DNA of 64,000 bases from Sphingobacterium sp. SGG-5. GTDB taxonomy: Bacteria > Bacteroidota > Bacteroidia > Sphingobacteriales > Sphingobacteriaceae. The notes under the pieces were generated by a model. It saw only the letters and a program-made list of their open reading frames with translations. It had not been told where the DNA came from and did not search any database. The stretch lies in assembly GCF_011043525.1 (NCBI RefSeq), contig NZ_JAAKGO010000010.1:1-64000 (forward strand), read 5' to 3'. Shown here piece by piece: positions 9,598-17,294 of the stretch (within the stretch, counting starts at the first letter, position 1; each line of letters starts with the position of its first letter). Made by a program: the position numbers and the translations under genes.

Positions 9598-9811
9598 ACG
9601 TCGGTAGAAAAATGGCATAGGACTGTACAGCGTTAAGAAAACATCCGAGTGCCCGTATAAAACAGATCGAAAAAATGGAGCAACGCGGAATGGCTCCGAG
9701 CTGTTTAGGGCAAAAGGACTGTTTTTAGCGTCGTACCGTCCAAGCCTTGACTTTTTTTGCTTCTTTTTTTGGTCAAGCAAAAAAAGAAGGGAAGCGATGC
9801 TCCATCGCAAT
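9598..9811 (+). repeat. Companion repeat R2, copy 1, next to the D-threonine-aldolase stop codon
   Basis: About 214 bp is nearly identical to 11313-11519. Conserved blocks include AGGACTGTACAGCG, CATCCGAGTGCCCG, TTTAGGGCAAAAGGACTG and AGCGTCGTACCGTCC, ending with an A/T-rich stem (CTTCTTTTTTTG, loop, CAAAAAAAGAAG) and CCATCGCAAT. It ends 7 bp from the stop codon of the minus-strand gene at 9819. Because the terminal stem lies just 3' of that gene, it may act as its transcription terminator or 3' stabiliser. An open frame of 81 codons across it is best read as a by-product of the repeat. Confidence 0.8.
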
Positions 9812-9818
9812 ACCCTAT

Positions 9819-10913
9819 TCAACGTACACGGGCGACGACGTCCCAGGTGTCGGTAATGGAGTGGTCTTGCACGACTTGAAGTTTATCGTATAGGGCAACG
9901 GTGGGGCAGATGTGTATGGGCAGCGCATACAACACGTCGCCGACTTGAAAGGTATGATCTTCACTGGCGTGGAGCACGAGGTGTTCTTCGCTTTGGCTTA
10001 CGGGTGTTAATTGGGGGGCGTTCAGGAAGTGTACGCGGTGGTCTAAGGGATTTTCAGCAGCAATGGCTTTATAGCCGAGATCGACACAGATATGGGTGGC
10101 TGTGGGGAGGGAAATGACGCGGGTGAGCAAAACGGCGGCAGGCAAAAATGCTTGCTCGGGCAAGGTTTCGCCGTAGCCTTTATCCCACAGGACAAAGGTT
10201 CCGGGGCTGCATTCGACCTCGGGATATTGGGCATAAATGGGAAAGGAAGGTGAGCCGCCAATAACGATTTGGGGCTTGTAAAAACCTTCTTTTTGCAGTT
10301 TGTCGACTAATGTTGCAATAGGTTCGAAATTACGGTCGCATATTGCTTTCCGCTTTTGGATATCGATCTCGCGGACATGTCCATCGTAGGCATGAAAGCC
10401 TCGTATTTCCAACCCTTTCATGGTCTGGCAAAGCCGGTATAGGTTCAGCGTAGCTTCTCCAGGAGCAATGCCGGTACGGCCCATACCGATATTGAGGTCG
10501 ATATATACAGGTATACGGATCTGCTCTTGCAGGGCTATAGCGGACAATGCAGCTGCGGCTTGACTATTATCAACGAGGGTCGCATAGGTGGTCTGAGGGT
10601 ATTTTTGGATCAATGCTACAAAGCGTTGCATCTTTGGCCCTTGCAGGGGATAGGCAAGCAGTACATCGGGTGCCCGGCATGCACCGAGCATGTCCGCCTC
10701 AGCGATGGTGGCGCATTTGAATTTATGGATTCCGGCGTTTAACAGAAGCCGCGTGATTTCTTTGGTTTTATGTGTTTTGACATGGGGGCGCAGTCTATCG
10801 GGATTGTCGATCATGCTTTTTAGCTTGTCGATATTATATTGAATACGGTCGGGGTATATCAACAGTGCCGGTGAATCGATGATATCTGTTGTTTTTAATT
10901 CGTACCAGTTCAT
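9819..10913 (-). CDS. D-threonine aldolase / D-serine dehydratase-like PLP enzyme
   Basis: This 364-residue protein has the alanine-racemase-like TIM-barrel fold of D-threonine aldolases and D-serine dehydratases. The PLP lysine is K46 in RPHVKTHK, and the C-terminal metal-binding H-x-C motif appears as IHICPTVALYD near residues 334-345. Family members cleave D-3-hydroxy amino acids to glycine plus an aldehyde, or dehydrate D-serine to pyruvate and ammonia through 2-aminoacrylate; the sequence alone does not decide which. It lies downstream of the RidA-to-dipeptidase operon on the same strand but 606 bp away, and is bracketed by two direct copies of a composite repeat. A nearby RidA would fit a 2-aminoacrylate-forming reaction. 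Confidence 0.85.
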   Translation of the reverse strand: MNWYELKTTDIIDSPALLIYPDRIQYNIDKLKSMIDNPDRLRPHVKTHKTKEITRLLLNAGIHKFKCATIAEADMLGACRAPDVLLAYPLQGPKMQRFVALIQKYPQTTYATLVDNSQAAAALSAIALQEQIRIPVYIDLNIGMGRTGIAPGEATLNLYRLCQTMKGLEIRGFHAYDGHVREIDIQKRKAICDRNFEPIATLVDKLQKEGFYKPQIVIGGSPSFPIYAQYPEVECSPGTFVLWDKGYGETLPEQAFLPAAVLLTRVISLPTATHICVDLGYKAIAAENPLDHRVHFLNAPQLTPVSQSEEHLVLHASEDHTFQVGDVLYALPIHICPTVALYDKLQVVQDHSITDTWDVVARVR

Positions 10914-10916
10914 ATT

Positions 10917-11034
10917 TCTATTTTTTACTTTATTCCGTCTGTCTTTTTCCTCTATTTCTTGTCTCTCTACTCCTTTTTCCTTTTATCCTTATTCTTTATT
11001 CCTTCTTCTCTACTCCTTATCTCTCTTTTTTCAT
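10917..11034. other. Polypyrimidine/polypurine tract upstream of the D-threonine aldolase gene
   Basis: For about 118 bp the plus strand is almost all T and C with scattered A (TTTCTATTTT, then TCTCTCTACTCC and CCTTCTTCTCTACTCC), containing imperfect internal repeats of CTCTACTCCTT. Read on the minus strand it is a purine-rich leader ending 3 bp from the aldolase ATG. It may influence translation or DNA structure; no promoter box was found in it. Confidence 0.5.
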
Positions 11035-11192
11035 CGCTCGAGCCGCGAAGGGGCTCTTTTACTTTTTTTTCCGCAAAAAAAGTAACAAAAAAACTCGCTG
11101 CTTAAACCTTTTGGCTGTAGGGATAGTGCATCCCACTGCTGTTGCCAAAAGCTTTGAGGCAGCATTTATTGTATTTGTGCGGATATTGCTTA
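11035..11192 (+). repeat. Dispersed palindromic repeat R1, copy 2
   Basis: This is the most complete copy. It has an outer stem (CGCTCGAGCCGCGAAGGGGC), a hairpin ACTTTTTTTT-CCGC-AAAAAAAGT, and the self-complementary core running from CTCGCTGCTTAAACCTTTTG to CAAAAGCTTTGAGGCAGC with GGATAGTGCATCCCACTGCT inside. Core and hairpin match copy 1 in the same orientation, and the separation from the following R2 copy is also similar (about 100-120 bp). Confidence 0.75.
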
Positions 11193-11312
11193 TCTTTCTT
11201 GTTTCTTATCTCCTTATTCTTCTCTTGCTTCCTGTTATCCGCGACCCGTTGAGGCGACACTTTAATTATTTGTACGGACTCTGCTTCTTAAATCTCAAAT
11301 CTCAATTATCCT

Positions 11313-11519
11313 ACGCCGGTAGAAAACGGCCTAGGACTGTACAGCGTTAAGAAAACATCCGAGTGCCCGTATAAAACAGATCGAAAAAATGGAGCAAAGC
11401 GTAATGGCTCCGATCTGTTTAGGGCAAAAGGACTGTTTTTAGCGTCGTACCGTCCAAGCCTTGACTTTTTGCTTCTTTTTTGTCAAGAAAAAAGAAGGGA
11501 AGCGATGCCCCATCGCAAT
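11313..11519 (+). repeat. Companion repeat R2, copy 2, abutting the dipeptidase stop codon
   Basis: It is nearly identical to 9598-9811. It ends immediately before the stop codon of the minus-strand dipeptidase gene at 11520. In this copy CAGATC and GATCTG pair around an inner GGAGC/GCTCC stem, and the final stem is CTTCTTTTTT-GTCAAG-AAAAAAGAAG. Sequence change that preserves pairing relative to copy 1 would support a structured RNA or terminator. Confidence 0.8.
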
Positions 11520-12596
11520 CTAAAGCGCCTGTCGTAAAAACCGCAGCCAGTTGCCGTGAAAGATGTTATCGATGTCTTCGGACGTATAGCCTCTTTGGGA
11601 CAGAAGGTGATCAAACTTTTGTAGATCGGCAATGGAATCCATATCCCAAGGGGATTGTTCGGTGCCGAATATACCGTCGAGGTCGCTTCCGATACCGATA
11701 TGTAACGCGTTGCCGGCGATCTGGCATATATGGTCCCAATGATCGATCAGTCGCTCTAACCGAATATCGAGCTGCCAAGGGTCGGAAACCGTGTCGATAA
11801 AACGGATATCCATAGCCCAACAGTCTAACATACCGCCAATAACTGCCCCTCTGTCGACTAACTGTCTGATCTGGGCGTCGGTCAGCTGCCGCTGATTGGG
11901 AACAAGCGCCCGCACGTTGTGATGGCTGGCCCAAATGGGGCCTTCGTACAGCTCGAGTGCCTGATTGAATCCATCATCGGTGAGGTGTGTCACATCCAAT
12001 ATCATATTCAGCTCGCCCATGATCTTCATCAGTTCCAATCCTTCAGGATGAATACGTCCTGCCGTTTTGGTGCCGTCGGCATACCGCCCCCGGCCAAAGT
12101 GCGACGGTCCCAACGCCCGTAATCCATAGCGGTGTGCCTCGTACAGATAGTCGGAGCTGACCAACGAGTCGGCACCTTCGAGGCTCAGGATATAACCAAT
12201 AGGCTTTTCCGCATCAGCGATATCCGCATTGTCCCACAAAGCAATATGTGCATCCAAGCCGTTGCGGTCTCTAATCTGAACCATCTCCCCTTGCTTTTCC
12301 ATCTCCCTGTACCAGGACAATTGTGCCTGTGTCATCGCCCAGGCCTGCTGGGGTGAATTCCAGCCCGTCAATGCACTATTGAACGGGTTCACACGAGCGA
12401 GCTGTGTCGCTACGACGAGTCCTATTTTACCCTTACGCAATTCAGGCAAGCATACCGTACCCTTCCCACGGTCGGGCTTGTCCTGCATATTCCGCTCGCG
12501 AAGACGGATTTCTTCCAACGGAGCCGACAGATCGCGGTTCCATTCGATGGCATTCATCGCCAGGTCGAGGTGGGCGTCAATAATCAAGCGGCTCAT
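11520..12596 (-). CDS. Membrane-dipeptidase-type (M19) dipeptidase
   Basis: This 358-residue zinc dipeptidase of the renal dipeptidase family hydrolyses dipeptides, often with D-residues at the C-terminal position. Visible motifs are IDAHLDLAMN (H-x-D metal ligands), LSLEGADSL (bridging glutamate), DVTHL, ASHHNVRAL and GSDLDGIFG. No signal peptide is present, so it is probably cytoplasmic. I chose ATG at 12596, which begins the conserved SRLIIDAHLD segment; it overlaps the upstream gene by 20 bp, suggesting translational coupling. A longer in-frame extension upstream lies inside the neighbour's coding sequence and is unlikely. It is the last gene of the contiguous RidA-led operon. Confidence 0.88.
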   Translation of the reverse strand: MSRLIIDAHLDLAMNAIEWNRDLSAPLEEIRLRERNMQDKPDRGKGTVCLPELRKGKIGLVVATQLARVNPFNSALTGWNSPQQAWAMTQAQLSWYREMEKQGEMVQIRDRNGLDAHIALWDNADIADAEKPIGYILSLEGADSLVSSDYLYEAHRYGLRALGPSHFGRGRYADGTKTAGRIHPEGLELMKIMGELNMILDVTHLTDDGFNQALELYEGPIWASHHNVRALVPNQRQLTDAQIRQLVDRGAVIGGMLDCWAMDIRFIDTVSDPWQLDIRLERLIDHWDHICQIAGNALHIGIGSDLDGIFGTEQSPWDMDSIADLQKFDHLLSQRGYTSEDIDNIFHGNWLRFLRQAL

Positions 12597-13509
12597 GAGG
12601 ATATTTCGTAATGAGTTGTTGTATTTCGTGGCTAAACTCTTTAAAAATGGTATGCCAATGGGCCTTTTCTTCCGGAGAATAGTGATAAAATCCCGCTCCC
12701 ACATCCATGCCTACAGCTCCGCTATGCTTCTTTTCGAGCAGGGTATCAGGAAGACTATCCATACACGACAATTCCCGGTTAAGATCTTCCATGACCATGC
12801 CATAAGCATATGTCCCCATCAGGTCCATATATCGGAAATTGCCTGCAAAGGGCAAATAATAGCCGGCATCATTGCGGCAGGCTCGGTCTACGCTTTCGAT
12901 GGACGCATATCCTTCTTCGACCAAATGTAATCCTTCCCGAACGAGAGCGGCAAGCATCCTTGCTCGGGTACTGAATCCGCTCTTTACAACATAGGGGTCT
13001 TTGCCCCAACCTTCCCTTGCCTGATACAGCAAGGCATCCAGGCTATCCGGATGGCTGACCGCATTGGCCACAATCTCGGCAAAAAAGGTCCGATGCACTG
13101 GATAGGTCCAGTTGAGACCAAATATGTTGGACGGGTTATGGCTATGTGCCTGTAGCTCTTCCAGATGAATAGCGTCCATATTGGTGGCGATGATCGGCTT
13201 GGCAGAGGCACTTTCTTCGACGCGGCGGATCAGGTCGGCTTTGACCTCCACCTGATCGGCCGTAACGAGAATGACCAATTTCTGTGTCATAACAGCCGGC
13301 CAGTCGGTCTGGACCTGCAAGGTCTTGTATCCCAACCCGATTTCTTCATAGATAGCCTGCTCGGCCTGCTGTCGATCTGCCGTCAGCAACAGCACCTCAT
13401 GTCCCGAAACCAATAAGCTGCTCGCCACACTATAGCCTAAGCGATCCTGTCCGATTACCATAATCGGACCGGCTATTCCCTTCTTGCTTTTCCTCGTATC
13501 TGTCTGCAT
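12577..13509 (-). CDS. 3-hydroxyacyl-CoA-dehydrogenase-like paralog, probably catalytically inactive
   Basis: This 310-residue protein aligns throughout with the 3-hydroxyacyl-CoA dehydrogenase encoded two genes upstream, yet has lost key residues. The dinucleotide motif GxGxxG is G-Q-D-R-L-G (residues 20-25; the middle glycine is D22). The active-site serine in the paralog's SNTSA is replaced (TNMDA, D112), and the catalytic histidine in its VGVHWAEP is asparagine (FGLNWTYP, N133). The partner glutamate (E145) and the C-terminal helical domain (FRYMDLMG) remain. It could be a non-catalytic partner, a binding protein, or an enzyme with changed chemistry. I chose ATG 13509, 5 bp after the aminotransferase stop. 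Its end overlaps the dipeptidase start by 20 bp. Confidence 0.8.
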   Translation of the reverse strand: MQTDTRKSKKGIAGPIMVIGQDRLGYSVASSLLVSGHEVLLLTADRQQAEQAIYEEIGLGYKTLQVQTDWPAVMTQKLVILVTADQVEVKADLIRRVEESASAKPIIATNMDAIHLEELQAHSHNPSNIFGLNWTYPVHRTFFAEIVANAVSHPDSLDALLYQAREGWGKDPYVVKSGFSTRARMLAALVREGLHLVEEGYASIESVDRACRNDAGYYLPFAGNFRYMDLMGTYAYGMVMEDLNRELSCMDSLPDTLLEKKHSGAVGMDVGAGFYHYSPEEKAHWHTIFKEFSHEIQQLITKYPHEPLDY

Positions 13510-13514
13510 TTTTT

Positions 13515-14822
13515 TTAAATGGATTGAAGTACCTCGGCACTGACAGCAATGGCATGGTCTATCTCCTCCTCGGTATGTACAGCACTGATATACCATAGTC
13601 CGCGGCCGATAACCCGCACGCCCTTGTCGTGCATCCCGGCAATAAAATTTTTCAGCTTTGTCTTATCCGTCTGTAAGGTGTCCCGGTAGTTTTTGATTTC
13701 CGGGAGCGCCGTAAACGAAGTGTTCAACATCGGCCCCGGCCCCTGCACGAGCAGGTCTTGTCCGGCTTTCTTTGCCGCCGCACGAAGCCCTTCCATCAAC
13801 CGGTTTCCCAAGCGGAACATGCGATTGTAGGTATCCGGATCTTGTTCGAGCACGTGGATTGTCGCCAGCGCTGCAGCCACGGTAGGGTTGCTCGTATTCA
13901 TGGTGCCGGCATGGATAACCCGTGCTGACGCAATTTCTTCCATCCATTCCCTTTTGCCGACAATAGCACTGATGGGATACCCGCTGGCGATGGCTTTTGC
14001 AAAGATGGCCAGGTCAGGCTTAATGTTATAATACTGTTGCGCACCACCCAGCCCCAAACGAAATCCCGTGATTACTTCATCGAAAATCAGGGCAATGCCA
14101 TAGCGGTCACAGATCGCACGTAACCCTTGCAGGAAACCTTCCTGGGGAACGATACAGCCATTATTACACATCACCGGTTCGGTGATAATGGCCGCCAGCT
14201 CGGTATGCCTTGTAGCGACGACTTTTTCTACCAATGCGAGATCATTCCACGGCAGGGTGATAAAATCCTCTTTGCTATGGGGTGATAGTCCTTGTGACCA
14301 GGCATATACATTCGGGTTTTCGGCATCCCCCAAGGCTTCCACCGAAGGGGTGCTGATACCCCAGGCTACGTTGTCGAGCCAGCCGTGGTAATGGCCTTCA
14401 AAGCGGAGGAACTTCTGCTTTCCGGTTTTGGAACGGGCCACACGAAATGCCGTTTGTACGGCTTCCGATCCATCCAGACAAAAGCGCATCAGTTCCGCCG
14501 AAGGGATCAATTGCGCCAATTTCTCTGCCAGCTCGACTTCCTGGATATGCTGCCCGGCAAACAGTTGCCCCTGACGGGAATAGCTATCGACTGCATCCAG
14601 CACCTGCGGGTGTGAATGGCCGACGATCAACGGGCCTTGGCTTAAGGTAAAATCCAGATAGGCATTGCCATCGACATCATAGACCTTGCTCCCTTCGCCA
14701 TGGGTATAAAAGATGGCGTGGGGATGATTATATTTCCGAAACTCGGAAGACACCCCGCCTGCCAAAACGGCTTTGGCCCGGGCCAGAAGTGCTTCAGATT
14801 TTTGATAGCTTATTTTCTTCAT
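13515..14822 (-). CDS. Class III PLP aminotransferase (glutamate-1-semialdehyde aminomutase-like)
   Basis: This 435-residue fold-type I aminotransferase resembles glutamate-1-semialdehyde 2,1-aminomutase and beta-amino-acid aminotransferases. The PLP-binding aspartate is in IFDEVITGFR (D248) and the Schiff-base lysine is K276 in FAKAIASGYP. The N-terminal GEGSKVYDVDGNAYLDF and DGSEAVQTAFRVAR blocks are intact. The operon context (RidA, hydroxyacyl-CoA dehydrogenases, dipeptidase) argues for a catabolic aminotransferase rather than the haem-pathway HemL, but the substrate is unknown. Its start overlaps the end of the upstream dehydrogenase gene by 29 bp. Confidence 0.85.
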   Translation of the reverse strand: MKKISYQKSEALLARAKAVLAGGVSSEFRKYNHPHAIFYTHGEGSKVYDVDGNAYLDFTLSQGPLIVGHSHPQVLDAVDSYSRQGQLFAGQHIQEVELAEKLAQLIPSAELMRFCLDGSEAVQTAFRVARSKTGKQKFLRFEGHYHGWLDNVAWGISTPSVEALGDAENPNVYAWSQGLSPHSKEDFITLPWNDLALVEKVVATRHTELAAIITEPVMCNNGCIVPQEGFLQGLRAICDRYGIALIFDEVITGFRLGLGGAQQYYNIKPDLAIFAKAIASGYPISAIVGKREWMEEIASARVIHAGTMNTSNPTVAAALATIHVLEQDPDTYNRMFRLGNRLMEGLRAAAKKAGQDLLVQGPGPMLNTSFTALPEIKNYRDTLQTDKTKLKNFIAGMHDKGVRVIGRGLWYISAVHTEEEIDHAIAVSAEVLQSI

Positions 14823-15798
14823 AATAGGGTATCGCTTCTATAAGTTGTTGTTCACTATACTTGGAAGCCAGTTCATAAATGTCTTTGTTGAATCGTGCAA
14901 AGGCTTCCTCCCACGCTTTTGCCTGCTCTTCGTTATAGGTATACAGCCCACGGCGATTGTGTACCCCTTTTGCATCTTCGGCAACCATGCGGCTCATCTG
15001 CCGGGGTACGTCGGATCGGTTGGAGAGTTCCTTCAAGAGGCGTTCGAATGATGTAATATAGTCTCCAAATCCCATAAAGTCCATCCGTCGGAAGACACCC
15101 ATCAATGTCACCCAAGAGCCGACATCGTAGCGGAAGACCTTATCGGCATCGGCTAATGTCGTGTCGCCGTTCTCCACCAACGTCAACGCCTCCCGATAGA
15201 CCGCATACATCAACCGGTTGGTGATGAATCCACGGATATCTTTCCGCAGGAGTGTCGGCTCCTTACCCCAGCTTTTTCCGAGCTGTACAACCTGCTCGGC
15301 GATGCCAAGATCGGTTGCGGTACCACAGGTGACTTCCATAAAGCGCGTCATATAGGCCGGTTCGGCCCAATGCACCCCCACAAAGCGATGCGGTGCAGGC
15401 ACAAATTCCTGCAATTCGCTAATGGGTATGGCCGAGGTGTTGGATGCAATAATGGCGTCGTCGGCCACGTGTGCAGCAATCTTTTGGTACACCATTTTTT
15501 TTATCGCCTTGTCTTCGATAACGCATTCTTGCACAAAGTGGCAGGCAGCGATCTCATTGTAGTCCTCCGTCACGCGAAGGCGCTGTACATAATGGTTTAA
15601 GCCCTTCACCAGCAGACCGGAAGCTTCCGCATGCCGCAACAGATCCACAATATGCTGGAGCGCCGGTTCTTTCTCGCCAGGAACGGGGGCCAAAGCAATA
15701 ACCGGATGGCCGGATGCCAGCAAAGACACCACGATACTGCTCCCCATAAGCCCTAATCCCACTACGGCCACAGGCATGTTTGGCCTTGCATTATTCAT
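14794..15798 (-). CDS. 3-hydroxyacyl-CoA dehydrogenase family protein (intact active site)
   Basis: This 334-residue NAD-dependent dehydrogenase has an N-terminal Rossmann domain with GLGLMG (residues 14-19) and a C-terminal helical dimerisation domain. Active-site residues of the family are present: serine in SNTSA (S122), histidine in VGVHWAEP (H143) and glutamate in FMEVT (E155). The family includes 3-hydroxybutyryl-CoA, L-gulonate and carnitine dehydrogenases, so the substrate could be a free hydroxy acid rather than a CoA thioester. It overlaps RidA by 8 bp upstream and the aminotransferase by 29 bp downstream, an unusually compact arrangement. Confidence 0.85.
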   Translation of the reverse strand: MNNARPNMPVAVVGLGLMGSSIVVSLLASGHPVIALAPVPGEKEPALQHIVDLLRHAEASGLLVKGLNHYVQRLRVTEDYNEIAACHFVQECVIEDKAIKKMVYQKIAAHVADDAIIASNTSAIPISELQEFVPAPHRFVGVHWAEPAYMTRFMEVTCGTATDLGIAEQVVQLGKSWGKEPTLLRKDIRGFITNRLMYAVYREALTLVENGDTTLADADKVFRYDVGSWVTLMGVFRRMDFMGFGDYITSFERLLKELSNRSDVPRQMSRMVAEDAKGVHNRRGLYTYNEEQAKAWEEAFARFNKDIYELASKYSEQQLIEAIPYYEENKLSKI

Positions 15799-16189
15799 AG
15801 GCGGCAGGAAGCTTTACGATGCAATCAATTTCGACACAGATACCCTCGGCCAATACCGATTGCACCGTAGTCCGTGCAGGCTTTATACCCGCAAAATAGG
15901 TGGCATATATATGATTGAATCGATCGAAATCGCTAATATTTGACAAATGTACGGTGCTTTTGACGACGTCATCCATGGTGGCCCCTGCTGCCTCGATAAT
16001 GGCTTTGATATTATCCATCGTGCGTGCTGTCTCTTCTTCGATTGTACCTAAGATAAAAGTTGATGTCTTGAAGTCTACGGATGCCTGCCCACTGATAAAA
16101 AGAAATCCGCCTGCTATAACACCGTCGGAATATGCGCCGGTCACGAAAGCGGCATCTCGGTCGGGATGTATAATTTTCTGCTTACTCAT
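15791..16189 (-). CDS. RidA family reactive-intermediate deaminase
   Basis: This 132-residue protein belongs to the YjgF/RidA family, which hydrolyses enamine/imine intermediates such as 2-aminoacrylate released by PLP enzymes. The imine-binding arginine (R106 in ARTTVQ) and the glutamate near the C-terminus (E120 in CVEIDCIV) are present, which is the active-deaminase pattern. It is the first gene of the operon. I chose ATG 16189, since a -7 box (16221-16228) lies between it and the longer in-frame start at 16231. Its presence with several PLP enzymes suggests it protects against their reactive products. Confidence 0.9.
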   Translation of the reverse strand: MSKQKIIHPDRDAAFVTGAYSDGVIAGGFLFISGQASVDFKTSTFILGTIEEETARTMDNIKAIIEAAGATMDDVVKSTVHLSNISDFDRFNHIYATYFAGIKPARTTVQSVLAEGICVEIDCIVKLPAAYE

Positions 16190-16220
16190 GTGTAATTTAT
16201 TTGATTTATCTCGTGTATAG

Positions 16221-16228
16221 CAAAGGTA
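16221..16228 (-). promoter_or_regulatory. Promoter -7 box of the RidA operon
   Basis: The minus strand reads TACCTTTG (TAnnTTTG). The predicted start near 16214 leaves a leader of about 25 nt before the ATG at 16189. Confidence 0.6.
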
Positions 16229-16335
16229 CATGCACCGCTCGAGTAGGTCTATTACATTTGTTCCTAATTATAGTACTATTTTTCAGGGGGCTAAAGCGTA
16301 TTGCGATTTGAGATTCGCTACTAAAAAACTTTTCG

Positions 16336-16343
16336 TAAGTTTG
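16336..16343 (+). promoter_or_regulatory. Promoter -7 box of rsgA
   Basis: The plus strand reads TAAGTTTG, matching TAnnTTTG. It ends directly at an ATG (16344) and 12 nt before a second in-frame ATG (16356). Transcription from it would favour the second ATG with a very short leader. Confidence 0.5.
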
Positions 16344-16355
16344 ATGTTGGAAACT

Positions 16356-17276
16356 ATGAGAGGATTGGTCACAAAATCTACGGGCAGCTGGTATCAGGTA
16401 CAGGGGGAGGACGGCAACAACTATGAATGCCGTATCAAGGGGAAATTTCGTACGAAAGGTATAAAAACGACCAACCCCATTGCGGTGGGTGATTGGGTAC
16501 ATTTTGACTGGGAAGAAGATGAGGAAAGTGCAGTCATTCACACCCTTGAGCCTCGTCGGAACTATATTATCCGAAAGTCGGTCAATCTTTCCAAACAGAC
16601 GCAAATCCTGGGAGCGAATCTGGATCAGGCACTATTGGTGGTTACGTTAGCTTCACCTCCGACTTCCCTCGGCTTTATCGATCGTTTTCTGGTGACCGCG
16701 GAGGCTTATGGTATCCCGGTCATTCTGGTGTTTAACAAATTGGATCTCTTTCACGAAGATGGCTTGAAAATTCTGGATGAATACATCGCTATATATGAAA
16801 ACATCGGCTACCGTTGCCTTGCTGTATCAGCGCTTGAAAAGACGAATATGGAGACTTTGCAAGGGCTGCTCAAAGACAAAATCTCCTTGGTGTCCGGCCA
16901 TTCAGGTGTAGGCAAATCGACCTTTATCAATGCACTGATCCCCGGCTCGGAGCTCCGCACGGGAGATATATCGTCCTGGTCGGACCGGGGGAAACATACA
17001 ACGACTTTTGCCGAGATGATCGATTTGCCTTTCGGTGGCAAGCTGATCGACACACCCGGCATCCGGGAGCTGGGCGTTGTGGACATCGAGAAAAACGAAC
17101 TGTCACATTTTTTTCCCGAAATGCGAGCCTTGCTGAATACGTGCCGGTTTAACAATTGCCGACATATCAACGAGCCAGGTTGCCGTGTACTTGCTGCGGT
17201 GGAGGAAGGGCTGATCGAACCCTCCCGATACGAGAGCTATCTGAGCATTTACGCGAACGAAGATAACCGGGGATAA
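16356..17276 (+). CDS. rsgA: Small ribosomal subunit biogenesis GTPase RsgA
   Basis: This is a circularly permuted GTPase that checks late maturation of the 30S subunit. An OB-fold N-terminal domain (about residues 1-75) precedes the G domain with motifs in permuted order: NKLDL (G4), then GHSGVGKST (G1/P-loop), then DTPGIRELG (G3). The C-terminal zinc motif is C-x4-C-x-H-x5-C (CRFNNCRHINEPGC). With the start at 16356 it has 306 residues, the usual length. Longer in-frame starts exist upstream (16230, 16344), but they precede or touch the -7 box. It converges on the 2-hydroxyacid dehydrogenase gene with 18 bp between stops. Confidence 0.93.
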   Translation: MRGLVTKSTGSWYQVQGEDGNNYECRIKGKFRTKGIKTTNPIAVGDWVHFDWEEDEESAVIHTLEPRRNYIIRKSVNLSKQTQILGANLDQALLVVTLASPPTSLGFIDRFLVTAEAYGIPVILVFNKLDLFHEDGLKILDEYIAIYENIGYRCLAVSALEKTNMETLQGLLKDKISLVSGHSGVGKSTFINALIPGSELRTGDISSWSDRGKHTTTFAEMIDLPFGGKLIDTPGIRELGVVDIEKNELSHFFPEMRALLNTCRFNNCRHINEPGCRVLAAVEEGLIEPSRYESYLSIYANEDNRG

Positions 17277-17294
17277 TCTGCCTTTATCCGATGT

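Noticed and set aside
9577..9822. An 81-codon minus-strand frame across repeat R2
   Set aside because: It coincides with the repeat, runs through its A/T hairpin and has no ribosome-binding site. It is explained by the repeat sequence itself.
11480..11800. A plus-strand frame across the dipeptidase end (106 codons)
   Set aside because: It is antisense to the conserved dipeptidase C-terminus and partly inside R2.
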